Shown here one piece after another: positions 24,621-33,277 of a DNA stretch of 64,000 bases. Positions within the stretch are counted from its first letter, which is position 1. Each line of letters begins with the position of its first letter. The position numbers were made by a program, and so were the translations under genes. This DNA comes from JAPLJC01 sp963697965. Lineage in GTDB: Bacteria > Desulfobacterota > Desulfobaccia > Desulfobaccales > 0-14-0-80-60-11. The stretch is from contig OY969108.1 of the NCBI GenBank assembly GCA_963697965.1, positions 434,001 to 498,000 on the forward strand, read 5' to 3'. A model generated the notes under the pieces. The model searched no databases and was not told where the DNA came from. It saw nothing but the letters and a program-made list of their open reading frames with translations.

Positions 24621-24638
24621 GTTTATATATATATAAAC
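24621..24638. promoter_or_regulatory. 18-bp perfect palindrome, candidate HigA operator
   Basis: gtttatata-tatataaac is a perfect inverted repeat 74 bp before the toxin start, in a strongly AT-rich stretch likely to hold the promoter. Type II antitoxins bind such palindromes to repress their own operon. AT-rich DNA makes palindromes by chance, so binding is inferred only. Confidence 0.5.
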
Positions 24639-24770
24639 TTTTTAACGGAGTCAAGAGAAATAAATTGGCAACGATTTTTTCTTGCCCGGCCTTTGACACA
24701 AAGCCCCGCCCGCCTTGACAATCATAGGGGAAAAAGGTAGCGTTAGCGAAGTTAATTTGGGGGGGATGGC

Positions 24771-25613
24771 ATGGCTCAGAGGCGCTTTTCCCGGGTGGCG
24801 GCGGGGGTCCTGATCCTGGCGGCGTGCCTGGCGGGAGGGGCGGCGCCGGCCCGGGCCGAGGCCCCGCCAGTGGCCTACGTGGGGCTGAAATACGACCTGG
24901 TGCGCCAGGGGTTGGACCAGGGCTACGTCTTCCGCACCTTCGCTGACCCCCGCTCCCAATTCCTGCCCAACGTAGTCCGGAAAATCGCCTTCCTTCGCAA
25001 AGAACCACCCGACATTTATGCGAAATTCCTGACCCCGGCGGTGGCCGCCCAGGGCCGGGCCTATCTCGCCGCCCACCAGGACGCCCTGAACCGGGCCGCA
25101 GCCCAATATGGGGTGGCCCCGGAGGTCATCGTGGCTATTCTCACCGTGGAGAGCGGCCTGGGGAACAACACCGGCAAGTACCCGGTCTTCAATGTCTTCG
25201 CCTCCCTGGCGGTGATGGCTTCCCCGGAAATCATCCAGGACCTGGACCTGGACGCGGCGGGCCGCGACCGCCTGGGGAAGAAGGCCGCCTGGGCTCAGCG
25301 GGAACTTCGGGTCTTCCTGGAATACTGCGCCGCCCACCACCTGGACCCCTTCTCCTATAACGGCTCCTGGGCCGGAGCCATGGGCTTCTGCCAGTTCCTG
25401 CCCTCCAGCCTGAAGAGTTGCGGCGTCTCCGCCAGCGGCAAGGGGCCGGTGGACCTGTTCACTCACGACGACGCCATTTTCAGCATCGCCTGCTATCTGC
25501 ACAAGAGCGGCTTCCAACGACAAAACCGGGCATCCTGGCGCCGGGCTGTTTACGGTTATAACCATTCCGACGCCTACGTGGACACGGTGATCACCCTGGC
25601 CGGGTGGTACTGA
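24771..25613 (+). CDS. mltB: Lytic murein transglycosylase B family (MltB/SLT_2)
   Basis: 280 residues with a signal peptide (residues 1-29, ending ARAEA). The SLT_2 fold follows: AQYGVAPEVIVAILTVESGLGNNTG contains the catalytic Glu in TVESGLG, then YNGSWAGAMGFCQFLPSS and a closing YNHSDAYVDTVITLAGWY. It cleaves peptidoglycan glycan strands with formation of 1,6-anhydro ends. A hydrophobic region without a clear lipobox Cys precedes the domain (AACLAGG has a Cys at residue 18, but the context is weak), so it may be a soluble periplasmic enzyme. Confidence 0.9.
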   Translation: MAQRRFSRVAAGVLILAACLAGGAAPARAEAPPVAYVGLKYDLVRQGLDQGYVFRTFADPRSQFLPNVVRKIAFLRKEPPDIYAKFLTPAVAAQGRAYLAAHQDALNRAAAQYGVAPEVIVAILTVESGLGNNTGKYPVFNVFASLAVMASPEIIQDLDLDAAGRDRLGKKAAWAQRELRVFLEYCAAHHLDPFSYNGSWAGAMGFCQFLPSSLKSCGVSASGKGPVDLFTHDDAIFSIACYLHKSGFQRQNRASWRRAVYGYNHSDAYVDTVITLAGWY

Positions 25614-25710
25614 GGGCAGACGGCGAGATCGATGAATGGGGGAAGGGGCTCGGGCCCGCGGCCTCTGACCCTTCCCCATCCCGTCTCCCCAGTCGCATGA
25701 GGTTTTTTTT

Positions 25711-25738
25711 ACTGCTTACTGCTTACTGCTTACTACTT
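25711..25738. repeat. 7-bp tandem repeat
   Basis: Three copies of actgctt followed by a variant actactt, directly after a run of eight T. It lies in the 183-bp gap between mltB and purE, which has no other visible feature. Confidence 0.8.
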
Positions 25739-25796
25739 GAGGTGTGAGGGGCGGGCGGGCAGCCCTCCCCCAACCAGCCAAAGCAAGGGGATAATT

Positions 25797-26306
25797 ATGG
25801 CGGTAGCCGTGGGGATCGTTTTAGGCAGCGCCTCGGATTGGCCCGAAGTGGAACCGGCCGCGCAGTTGTTAAAGGAGTGGGCCATCCCCTTTGAGGTGGT
25901 GGTGGCCTCGGCCCACCGGGCCCCCCAACGGGTTCAGACCTATGCCCGGGAGGCGGCCGGCCGCGGCTTAAAGGTCATCCTGGCGGCGGCCGGCATGGCG
26001 GCCCACCTGGCCGGGGCCCTGGCCGCGGCTACCACCCTGCCGGTCATCGGGGTGCCCCTACCCGGGTCTCATCTCCAGGGATTGGACAGCCTCCTGGCCA
26101 CGGTGCAGATGCCCCCGGGGGTGCCGGTGGCCGCCATGGCCATCGGCAAGGCCGGGGCCAAGAACGCCGCCATCTTTGCCGCCCAAATTCTGGCCTTGAG
26201 CGACCCCCGGCTTAAGGAGGTCCTGGCCCGGCACAAACAGGAGCTGGAGCAGCAGGTGGCCCGGCAGGCCGAAGAGATTCCCGCCGAATACCGGCGCCAG
26301 GAATAG
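25797..26306 (+). CDS. purE: N5-carboxyaminoimidazole ribonucleotide mutase PurE
   Basis: Converts N5-CAIR to CAIR in purine synthesis. Class I motifs are GSASDWPEVEPAAQLL, VVASAHRAPQRV with the catalytic His, LAAAGMAAHLAGALAAATTL and PVIGVPLPG. Length 169 residues. The ATG at 25797 with an upstream AAGGGG fixes the start; the longer open frame from 25737 lacks homology. Partner purK is not nearby. alr follows in the same direction after 65 bp. Confidence 0.95.
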   Translation: MAVAVGIVLGSASDWPEVEPAAQLLKEWAIPFEVVVASAHRAPQRVQTYAREAAGRGLKVILAAAGMAAHLAGALAAATTLPVIGVPLPGSHLQGLDSLLATVQMPPGVPVAAMAIGKAGAKNAAIFAAQILALSDPRLKEVLARHKQELEQQVARQAEEIPAEYRRQE

Positions 26307-26371
26307 CTTGCCCGGAGGTGGGCGCGGGCGGCAGCCGGCTCCATCCGGGACAGGTAAGCAAGGAATAAGGC

Positions 26372-27517
26372 ATGATTCTCACCTCCATGGTAAATTTGCA
26401 CGTTGACCTGGCGGCCCTGGAGCACAACTACCGTCAGTTGCGGCTCCTGTGCGAACCGAAGGTCAAGATGCTGGCGGTGGTCAAGGCCGACGCTTACGGC
26501 CACGGTCTGCTGCCGGTGGCCCGGACCCTGGCCCGCTTGGGGGCGGATTATCTGGGAGTCGGTTCCCTGGAGGAGGGCCTGGTCCTGCGCCAGGCGGGAT
26601 TGACCCAGCCGATTCTCCTCCTTTTGGGAATCCTGCCCCGGGAGGCGGAGCGGGCCGTAGCCGCGGATTTGGAGGTAGTCCTCTTCCGGCGGGACGTGGC
26701 GCAGGCCCTGGCGGCCGCGGCCCTGTGTCAGGCGAAGCCGGCCAGGGCGCACCTCAAGGTGGACACCGGCATGGGCCGGCTGGGCCTGCTTCCCGGGGAG
26801 GTCCCGGAGTTTCTGGCCGGCCTCAGGGAATTCAGCCAATTGGAGGTCTTGGGGCTCATCTCCCACCTGGCCGTGGCGGACGAGGAGGATAAGGCGTATA
26901 CTTTTAAGCAGTTGCAGGAATTCAGCGGGCTCGTATCCGCGGCCCGCAGCCAGGGCTGGGCCTTGCCGCTGAACCACCTGAGCAACAGCGCCGCCCTCTG
27001 GGAACACAAGGAGGCCCATCTGGACCTGGTGCGGCCGGGCCTGATGCTCTACGGCTCACCCCCGTCCCCCAGCCGCCTGCCGCCGATTACCCTCAAGCCG
27101 GTAATGACCCTGGCCACCGAGGTCCTGCAGGTGAAGCGTCTGCCTCCGGAGAGCAGCATCAGCTACGGATGCACCTACACCACCCGCGACTGGTGCGACT
27201 TGGCGGTGCTGCCGGTGGGCTACTGCAACGGCTACAACCGGCTGCTGTCCAACCGGGGCGCCGCCCTGGTCCGCGGCCGGCGGGCCCCCATCCGGGGCCG
27301 GGTTTGCATGAACCTCACCATGGTGGAGGTGACCGGGATTCCCGGGGTTAAGCCCGGGGACCGGGTCACGCTGCTGGGGCAGGACCAAGACGAGCGGATC
27401 AGCGCCGAGGAATTGGCGGCCTGGGCAGACACCATCAGCTACGAGGTCTATTGTCTCCTGGGCGCCGCCAATCCGCGCCTTTACCAGGGAGCCCGAGATG
27501 GCGAGAAAACCGGATAG
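26372..27517 (+). CDS. alr: Alanine racemase
   Basis: PLP enzyme making D-alanine for peptidoglycan. The PLP-lysine motif AVVKADAYGHG lies near residue 34, and the VDTGMGRLGLLPGE, LNHLSNSAALW and RPGLMLYGS segments follow. The second catalytic residue, Tyr, is in SISYGCTYTT. The family end SYEVYCLLGAANPRLY is intact. 381 residues is full length. Its 3' end overlaps the small Cys-rich gene at 27498 in another frame. Confidence 0.96.
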   Translation: MILTSMVNLHVDLAALEHNYRQLRLLCEPKVKMLAVVKADAYGHGLLPVARTLARLGADYLGVGSLEEGLVLRQAGLTQPILLLLGILPREAERAVAADLEVVLFRRDVAQALAAAALCQAKPARAHLKVDTGMGRLGLLPGEVPEFLAGLREFSQLEVLGLISHLAVADEEDKAYTFKQLQEFSGLVSAARSQGWALPLNHLSNSAALWEHKEAHLDLVRPGLMLYGSPPSPSRLPPITLKPVMTLATEVLQVKRLPPESSISYGCTYTTRDWCDLAVLPVGYCNGYNRLLSNRGAALVRGRRAPIRGRVCMNLTMVEVTGIPGVKPGDRVTLLGQDQDERISAEELAAWADTISYEVYCLLGAANPRLYQGARDGEKTG

Positions 27518-27662
27518 CCAGGAGCCCAGCATCTGCCTGGTCTGCGCCTGGCGGGAGAATTGCGTCAAGAAGTATTCCTTCACCGGCCAGCACTGCCTCG
27601 AATTCACCCGGGACCTGACCCTGAAGGCCAAACCGGTGGGGGAAGCGCCGAAGAAAGAGTAG
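27498..27662 (+). CDS. Small Cys-rich conserved protein overlapping alr
   Basis: 54 residues starting inside the end of alr (20-bp overlap). The pattern C13-LV-C16, C22 and C32 (SICLVCAWRENCVKKYSF, then TGQHCLEFTRDLTLK) suggests a metal-binding or disulfide knuckle. It is too short for most gene finders. The Cys layout, the start codon overlap and a clean stop support a real gene; I have seen similar short Cys proteins in related bacteria but cannot verify this here. Confidence 0.55.
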   Translation: MARKPDSQEPSICLVCAWRENCVKKYSFTGQHCLEFTRDLTLKAKPVGEAPKKE

Positions 27663-27685
27663 CCAGTAGCCAGTAGTCAGCAAAG

Positions 27686-27758
27686 GCTTGACAGGTAGCC
27701 GCAGGCTTAAGCCTGCGCCCGCCGCTGATTGCCGGCGGCCACAGGCCGCCCTATAATT
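27686..27758. repeat. Dispersed hairpins of the gtagccgcaggctt family
   Basis: gtagccgcaggcttaagcctgcg forms a hairpin followed by ccggcggccacaggccgcc. The first hairpin recurs at 41389-41455. The rest of the gap to 27884 is low-complexity (aggtaaaa.../...ttttacctt arms) without a gene. Confidence 0.65.
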
Positions 27759-27884
27759 GCTTTCCGTTTGCTCATTCCCAAGAATAACTTGGGAACAAGA
27801 GTAAGGTAAAAGCCAAGAGGTTAAGGTTTTGCCTTTTTCTTTTTACCTTTGCCTTCACTAAAATAACCATCCGAAAGTTGATCA

Positions 27885-29558
27885 ATGCGCCTCAAACAAA
27901 TCCTGCGTGTCCTGATTACCGCCGCCGCGGAAGCCGCCCGGGCCTCGGGCGACCTCAACTTTGACGCCCTGCCCGCCTTCGAAGTGGAGACGCCCAAGCA
28001 GGAGGGCCATGGCGACCTGGCCGCCAATCTGGCCCTGGTCCTGGCCAGGGAAGCCAAGATGCCGCCCCGAAAGGTGGCCGAAATTCTGGTAAGCCGGGTC
28101 CGGATGGCTGCGCCCACAGGTATGCTGCAAAGGGTAGAAATCGCCGGCCCCGGGTTCATCAACTTCTTCATAGAAGACGCCTTCTGGTACCGGGTGCTCC
28201 CGGAGATTCACGAGCAGGGCCAGGCCTACGGCGACAGCGACCTGGGCGCCGGCCGCCGGATCCAGGTGGAGTTCGTCAGCGCCAACCCCACCGGCCCCTT
28301 GCACATCGGCCACGGCCGGGGCGCCGCCCTGGGGGACGCCCTGGCCAACCTGCTCGGCGCCACCGGCCACCAGGTGGTGCGGGAATACTACATCAACGAC
28401 GTCGGCAACCAGATTCTCACCCTGGGCAAATCCCTCTACTTCCGGCTGCGGGAGCGCCTGGGTGAGGTGATCGAGTTCCCCGAGGACGGCTACCAGGGCG
28501 ACTATATGAAGGAACTGGCCGGGAATTACCTGGCCCAGGGGAAGGCGGTGCCGCCGGCGCCCCCCCACGAGGACGACCTGATCGAGTTGGGCCGCTATGC
28601 CGGCGCGGTCATCCTGGCCGAGATCAAGCGGGACCTGGAAGACTTCGGGGTGCGCTTCGACCATTGGTTCAGCGAAACCGAGCTCTATCGGCGGGGGCTG
28701 GTGGAGCAAAGCTTCGAGCTCCTTAGAGAGCAAGGCTGGCTCAAGGAGCGGGACGGCGCCCTCTGGTTCAAGGCCAGCGAGTTTGGCGACGAAAAGGACC
28801 GGGTGGTTCGCCGCAGCAACGGGGTCACCACCTACTTCGCCTCGGACGTGGCCTACCATCTGCTGAAGTTCCAGCAAGGCTACGACCTGGTGGTGGATAT
28901 CTGGGGGGCCGACCACCACGGCTATGTGCCCCGGCTGCAAGCCGCGGCCCAGGCACTGGGGTTTACGGGGCGCCTCCAGGTGATCCTGGTGCAGTTAGTC
29001 TCCCTGCTGCGCCAGGGAGAGCCGGTGGCCATGACTACCCGGGGCGGCACTTTCGTCACCCTGCGGGAGGTGCTGGATGAAGTGGGTAAGGATGCGGCCC
29101 GTTTCATCTTCCTGTCCCGGCGTCCCGACGCCCAACTGGAGTTCGACCTGGAGCTGGCCAAGCAGCAGAGCAGTGAAAACCCGGTTTACTACGTGCAGTA
29201 TGCTTACGCCCGCCTGGCCAGCGTCTTTCGCCAGGCCGAGGCCCAGTCCATTCTCCCGGCCGCGCCCGACCCCTCGCGCCTGCCGCGGCTCACATTGCCG
29301 GAAGAGCTTGGCCTGCTCAAATTGATAGCAGGCTACCCGGAACTGGTGGAGGCCGCGGCCCGCAATTTGGAGCCCCACCGCATCACTTATTTCTTGACGG
29401 AACTGGCCTCGCAACTGCATAGTTATTATTATAAACAGCGGTTCATCAGCGAAGATGGGGAGCTGACCCGGGCCCGCCTGGACCTGGTGGCCGCGGTGAA
29501 GACGGTGTTAGCCCACGGTTTACGGATTCTGGGGGTGGCGGCTCCGGAGACCATGTGA
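27885..29558 (+). CDS. argS: Arginyl-tRNA synthetase
   Basis: Class I synthetase of 557 residues. The N-terminal Add-1 domain is followed by VEFVSANPTGPLHIGHGRGA (HIGH motif near residue 140). The NDVGNQI, ADHHGYVPRLQAA and MTTRGGTFVTLREVLDEVGKD segments are characteristic of ArgRS, the last standing in place of KMSKS. The C-terminal anticodon-binding helical domain runs YVQYAYARLASVFRQ to ILGVAAPETM. The downstream SPOR-domain gene is 52 bp away and probably co-transcribed. Confidence 0.97.
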   Translation: MRLKQILRVLITAAAEAARASGDLNFDALPAFEVETPKQEGHGDLAANLALVLAREAKMPPRKVAEILVSRVRMAAPTGMLQRVEIAGPGFINFFIEDAFWYRVLPEIHEQGQAYGDSDLGAGRRIQVEFVSANPTGPLHIGHGRGAALGDALANLLGATGHQVVREYYINDVGNQILTLGKSLYFRLRERLGEVIEFPEDGYQGDYMKELAGNYLAQGKAVPPAPPHEDDLIELGRYAGAVILAEIKRDLEDFGVRFDHWFSETELYRRGLVEQSFELLREQGWLKERDGALWFKASEFGDEKDRVVRRSNGVTTYFASDVAYHLLKFQQGYDLVVDIWGADHHGYVPRLQAAAQALGFTGRLQVILVQLVSLLRQGEPVAMTTRGGTFVTLREVLDEVGKDAARFIFLSRRPDAQLEFDLELAKQQSSENPVYYVQYAYARLASVFRQAEAQSILPAAPDPSRLPRLTLPEELGLLKLIAGYPELVEAAARNLEPHRITYFLTELASQLHSYYYKQRFISEDGELTRARLDLVAAVKTVLAHGLRILGVAAPETM

Positions 29559-29610
29559 ACCGTGGCGGCCTCGCCATTCCAGACCAATACCGGCGACGGA
29601 GGGAGGGGAC

Positions 29611-30381
29611 ATGGAGACAGGTCGGGGCAGAAGCAGCAAAAAGCCATGGCATCTGACCCTGCGGCTGACGGAGGTCATCTTCGCCGTCTTCGGCATGCTG
29701 GGACTGCTGATGACGAGTTTCACCCTGGGGGTTCTGGCCGGCCGGGGGGATATCTATCGGGTGGCTTACTCCCTGGGGCTGCTGGTACAGGAGCCCCAGC
29801 AGGCGGCCCAGGGAATCCCCCCGTTGGGGTTGATGCCGGCCCCAACCCAGTCCGCCGCGGCCCTGGCCCCGGCAGTTGCCCCAGGCCCTGCCGCCGCCGT
29901 CCCCGCTCCCGCGGCGGCGCCGGCCGCCCGGGCAGCTGCCGCCTCCAGGCCATCTCCGCCCGCACCGGTCACCGGCTCCATGGTCCCGCTGCCGCCGCCG
30001 GCCGCCGCCGTCTCCGCCAGGAAGAGAGCGGCCCGGGCCGCCCATGCCCAAGAGCAAAAGGCCCGGGAGGAGCAATTGCGCCAGCATCAGGATCTGGCCA
30101 AGAAGCTGACCTTTCTCAACAGCTTCGATAACAACCCCAAACCGGCGCTCCCCCAGATAAAGGTGGCCACCTACCGGGATGGCAAGACGGCCCGGGCCAA
30201 GGTGGCCGCACTGGAAAAGCAAGGGATCAAGGCCACCCTGCGGGAGGGGAAGGATGACCAGGGCGCCTACTATACCGTGTTCCGCCCGGCGCCCAACCCC
30301 AAAAAATCCGAAAAACTGGCGCAAGACAAGGACGCGGCGAAGCCCGTCAGCCCCGCCTCCAGCCACAAACCGCAAAATTAG
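29611..30381 (+). CDS. Single-pass membrane protein with C-terminal SPOR domain
   Basis: 256 residues. A cytoplasmic N terminus is followed by one membrane span (EVIFAVFGMLGLLMTSFTLG, about residues 22-42), a long Ala/Pro-rich linker of about 100 residues and a basic coiled stretch (KRAARAAHAQEQKAREEQL). The C-terminal SPOR domain includes VATYRDGKTARAKVAALEKQGIKA and YYTVFRP. SPOR domains bind denuded peptidoglycan at division sites, so a role in envelope division is likely. It follows argS, a common pairing in related genomes. Confidence 0.85.
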   Translation: METGRGRSSKKPWHLTLRLTEVIFAVFGMLGLLMTSFTLGVLAGRGDIYRVAYSLGLLVQEPQQAAQGIPPLGLMPAPTQSAAALAPAVAPGPAAAVPAPAAAPAARAAAASRPSPPAPVTGSMVPLPPPAAAVSARKRAARAAHAQEQKAREEQLRQHQDLAKKLTFLNSFDNNPKPALPQIKVATYRDGKTARAKVAALEKQGIKATLREGKDDQGAYYTVFRPAPNPKKSEKLAQDKDAAKPVSPASSHKPQN

Positions 30382-30479
30382 CCGGGAGCCGCGGCCCGCG
30401 GGCTGCCCAGGCGTCTCGTTGGATTCCTTCGTGATCAGGCCCAATCATTTTCACGCCGTATTTTCCTTGCGGAACGATC

Positions 30480-30507
30480 TAGGGGCGACCCAGCGGGTCG
30501 CCCCTAC
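30480..30507. repeat. Palindrome inside the RAYT remnant
   Basis: aggggcgacc-cagc-gggtcgcccctacg forms a near-perfect hairpin and shares the gtaggggcg edge with the other dispersed palindromes. Confidence 0.8.
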
Positions 30508-30736
30508 GCAGGAAACATCGCCAGGCGGTCCTCCTCCCTGCTCAGTGGGGGCCATCGTGGCGCAGTTTAAATCGAAGGTAACCAAGCGATTCAAGTCATC
30601 CAGGAAAATCCCAATTGATCATCTTTGGCAACGCAATTATTATGAACATGTGGTCCGGGACGAAGCTGATTTGAATCGTATTCGCCAATACATTGAATAC
30701 AACCCGACCAGATGGCTCGAAGATCAATATTATTCC

Positions 30737-30765
30737 TCGAAGGGGCAACCCGCTGGGTCGCCCCT
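30737..30765. repeat. Palindrome at the end of the RAYT remnant
   Basis: aaggggcaaccc-gct-gggtcgcccctt is a diverged version of the element at 30480, placed 257 bp further on in the same frame. Confidence 0.75.
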
Positions 30766-30842
30766 TCTGGTTCATCAATCCTGCTTCGGGAGATCGGTTC
30801 GGGTTTTGGCAGGGTAACTCAGGAAAGGTCCCCAGGGGTGGG

Positions 30843-31199
30843 CTAAAAGGAGTCCTCCGGTCCATCCGGGGCGGATGCGCCATCCCCGGCTTCCATGGCC
30901 TCTTCCACCATCTGGTCCACTTCGCCGGGGGTGTCCTCTCCCATCTCCTGGGTCATTTTCTTGAGGACGCGGGCCACGCTCTTGGGGTCATTTTCATCCA
31001 ATCCGCCCCAGACGCCGGGGTCGGCCAGCTTCTCCAGGCGGGTCTCCTCGGAAAGGCGGACGTGCACCCGGGACAGCACCCGGGTCAGGGAAGTGCTGCC
31101 GCACCGGGAACAGCGGGGAGCAAAGGGCTCTTTGAGGTTCAGGATCAAGAAACCGGAGATCCGGCGGCAATCCTGGCACTGATATTCATAAATGGGCAT
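30843..31199 (-). CDS. FmdB-family zinc ribbon protein
   Basis: 118 residues. The start MPIYEYQCQDCRRISGFLI and CSRCGS give the four Cys of the FmdB zinc ribbon (CxxC...CxxC over residues 8-34). The C-terminal 60 residues are acidic and helical (PKSVARVLKKMTQEMGE, DQMVEEAMEAG). FmdB was named from formamidase regulation, but its general role is unknown. A second, shorter FmdB-like protein is at 43865. Confidence 0.88.
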   Translation of the reverse strand: MPIYEYQCQDCRRISGFLILNLKEPFAPRCSRCGSTSLTRVLSRVHVRLSEETRLEKLADPGVWGGLDENDPKSVARVLKKMTQEMGEDTPGEVDQMVEEAMEAGDGASAPDGPEDSF

Positions 31200-31290
31200 G
31201 GCGGCGTCCGTTACAGAAAAACAGAAGAAACATCAAATAGCGGCGAATGGCGTTCCTAAGCCCCGCCTCTTCGAGCCAAACTCGAAACTC

Positions 31291-31317
31291 AGGGCGGACA
31301 CACGGGTCCGCCCCTAC
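31291..31317. repeat. Dispersed palindrome
   Basis: agggcggac-acac-gggtccgcccctac, close to the half-element at 3130-3156. No gene is visible between 31200 and 31386. Confidence 0.7.
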
Positions 31318-31386
31318 AACTTGAAATCCGGTAAGGCGCCCGGAGCTTCATCTCTTCCAGGAGGCCTAAGGCTCCCGGGCCTCGGC

Positions 31387-32868
31387 CTATTGCATACCCA
31401 CGGGAGACAGATTTTGTTGACCCCAATCGGAAATGGCACCTCCACCTTCCTTGACCTTCATCTTTCCCAGGCGGGCGACCTGTTCCTGGGCATCGGCATA
31501 GCGCCCATCCCCGGAGGACAGATTTTTTAACGCCAATTTAAAATGGAACAGCGCAGTGGGCAGGGCTTTGGCCCTGAGGCTGTAAAGGCCCAGGTAATAG
31601 TGGGCCGGGCCCAACTGCCCCTTCTCCCCGTAGATGGTGCCCAGGTTGTAATAGACCTGGGCATAAGCGGGATTCAGCCGGTAGGCCTTTTCATACAGGG
31701 ATATTGCCTGATCGGCCTGCTTGCGCTCCTGGCAAATCCTTCCCAGGTAATAGAGGATGACCTCATCCTGGGGGGCCTGGCGCCCCAGCTCTTCCAATAA
31801 CTGGTTGGCCTCTTTGTAGCGGTTCTGGTCAAAATAAAAGAGGGCCAGTTCCCGCTTAATTAGAAAATTCTTCGGGTCCAGTTTCAGTGCCTGCTGAAAG
31901 GCGGCTTCGGCTTCGGGAGCCTGGTCCAGCTTGGCCAGGGCCAGGGCCCGGCCAAAAGCGGGGACCGGATTTTGCGGCTCCCGGATGGCGTCTTGGGTCG
32001 TACCCCGCAAAAGTTGATGGGGGTTGCCGCAGATGGAGTTCAACTTGAGGAGGAAGTATTGGAAGTCGGGATAAGGTCTAAACGGCGCCAGCTCCTTCCG
32101 ATGGATCTCCAGTTTATTCTCGAGCACCACGATGCGGTCATCGGTGTAGGGATGGGTGCGCAGGTATAAGGGAACCTTGCCTCCCTCGTACCAGCGCTGT
32201 TTATTCATCTTTTTGAACATGGCCACCATGCCCTCGGGGTTATAGCCGGCACTGAGCAACCACTTGAACCCCATGGTGTCCGCCTGGCCTTCAAATTCCC
32301 GGCTGTAGGCCAGCATGCCGGCTTCCCCCCCGCCCATGGCGCCCATGATCAGAGGCTGGGCCATGGCGCCGCCCAGGAAGACCGAAGCTATGGTGGCCAG
32401 TAAGGAAGCCACCGTCAGCACCTTGGCCTTCTCCATCATCTGGGCCATGTGCCGGCAATAGATGTGGGAAACCTCGTGGGCCATGACCCCGGCCAGCTCC
32501 TCCTCCTTATCGGCCATCAGAATCATGCCGGTATTGAGAAAGACATAGCCGCCCGGCACCGCAAAGGCGTTCATGGTCGGATCTTTGACGATGTAAAACT
32601 TATACTTGAAAGGCTGGGGCCCCATTTGGGCTACCAGTTTTTGGCCGATATGATTGACATACGAGGTGAGGAAGGGGTCTTCGATGAGGGTGGCTTCTTG
32701 CTGAAACTCCAAGAGAAACTGTTCGCCAAGCTCCTTCTCTCTCTCGATGGTGAGACCCTTAAATTCATCGAACAGCGCCAGGGAGGCGCGGGTTTGCGCC
32801 AGGACCAGGCAGGCTGCCAGGAAGCCAATGAGCCCGGTTTTCCAGATACCTGACCGCAATCTATTCAT
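31387..32868 (-). CDS. bepA: M48 family metalloprotease with TPR repeats (BepA-like)
   Basis: 493 residues with a signal peptide (residues about 10-31). The zinc-protease motif is in GVMAHEVSHIYCRHMAQMM (HExxH), and a third ligand Glu is in YSREFEGQADTMGFKWL. The C-terminal third carries TPR units (PVPAFGRALALAKLDQAPEA, KQADQAISLYEKAYRLNPAY). BepA-like enzymes police outer-membrane barrel and LptD assembly in the periplasm. The start lies against rsfS (8-bp overlap), so the two are probably cotranscribed. Confidence 0.9.
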   Translation of the reverse strand: MNRLRSGIWKTGLIGFLAACLVLAQTRASLALFDEFKGLTIEREKELGEQFLLEFQQEATLIEDPFLTSYVNHIGQKLVAQMGPQPFKYKFYIVKDPTMNAFAVPGGYVFLNTGMILMADKEEELAGVMAHEVSHIYCRHMAQMMEKAKVLTVASLLATIASVFLGGAMAQPLIMGAMGGGEAGMLAYSREFEGQADTMGFKWLLSAGYNPEGMVAMFKKMNKQRWYEGGKVPLYLRTHPYTDDRIVVLENKLEIHRKELAPFRPYPDFQYFLLKLNSICGNPHQLLRGTTQDAIREPQNPVPAFGRALALAKLDQAPEAEAAFQQALKLDPKNFLIKRELALFYFDQNRYKEANQLLEELGRQAPQDEVILYYLGRICQERKQADQAISLYEKAYRLNPAYAQVYYNLGTIYGEKGQLGPAHYYLGLYSLRAKALPTALFHFKLALKNLSSGDGRYADAQEQVARLGKMKVKEGGGAISDWGQQNLSPVGMQ

Positions 32869-33208
32869 GGCTGGAGGATTCCGATCCGGAATCCGGTTTG
32901 GGCGCCGGCGCCGGGCTGATCCTCAGAGCCTCGGCCCAGAGACCTTCCAAATCGTAGAATTCCCGGAGTTCCTGGAAAAAGATGTGAACCAGCACGGTGT
33001 TATAATCGAGTAAAACCCAGAGTCCTTCCTTGACCCCCTCCACCCCCAGGGGCTTGACCCCGGCCTTGGCCAGCTCTTCTTGCAGGTGCTCCGCCAGGGC
33101 CTGCACCTGGCGCTTGGAGGCCCCGGAGCAGATGATGAAATAATCCGTAAAAGAACAATGCTCTTTCACGTTGAGGAGCAGCGGATCCAGGGCCTGGAAA
33201 TCCGCCAA
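32861..33208 (-). CDS. rsfS: Ribosomal silencing factor RsfS
   Basis: Binds uL14 and blocks subunit joining. SFTDYFIICSGASKRQVQALAEHL, GVKPLGVEG and WVLLDYNTVLVHIFFQELREFYDLEGLW are the family motifs. The TTG at 33208 is the first start codon in frame after the nadD stop, but the preceding codons (LDTLTELALKT) look like the missing N-terminal helix. The real start may lie nearer 33273 with a one-base indel in the C-rich run. The strong AAGGAG at 33274-33279 supports an upstream start. The acidic tail after the core is not conserved. Confidence 0.88.
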   Translation of the reverse strand: MADFQALDPLLLNVKEHCSFTDYFIICSGASKRQVQALAEHLQEELAKAGVKPLGVEGVKEGLWVLLDYNTVLVHIFFQELREFYDLEGLWAEALRISPAPAPKPDSGSESSSHE

Positions 33209-33277
33209 GGTTTTGAGGGCCAGCTCCGTCAGGGTGTCCAGGTTGGGAGGGGCTGAAGGGGCCGTATAAGCATCTCC

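Larger units (their letters stand above)
30407..30817 (+). pseudogene. Remnant of a REP-associated tyrosine transposase (RAYT, Y1 family)
   Basis: About 135 residues of the C-terminal two thirds survive. The HUH motif is in DSFVIRPNHFHAVFS and a YYEHVVRDEADLNRIRQYIE segment carries the catalytic Tyr region. GAIVAQFKSKVTKRF and NPTRWLEDQY complete the RAYT pattern. The N-terminal 50-60 residues and any start codon are missing, with the SPOR gene's stop just upstream. A palindrome at 30480-30507 is translated within the frame (GATQRVAPT) and another at 30737-30765 lies at its end. RAYTs mobilise REP palindromes, so this is a plausible past source of some window repeats. Confidence 0.8.
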
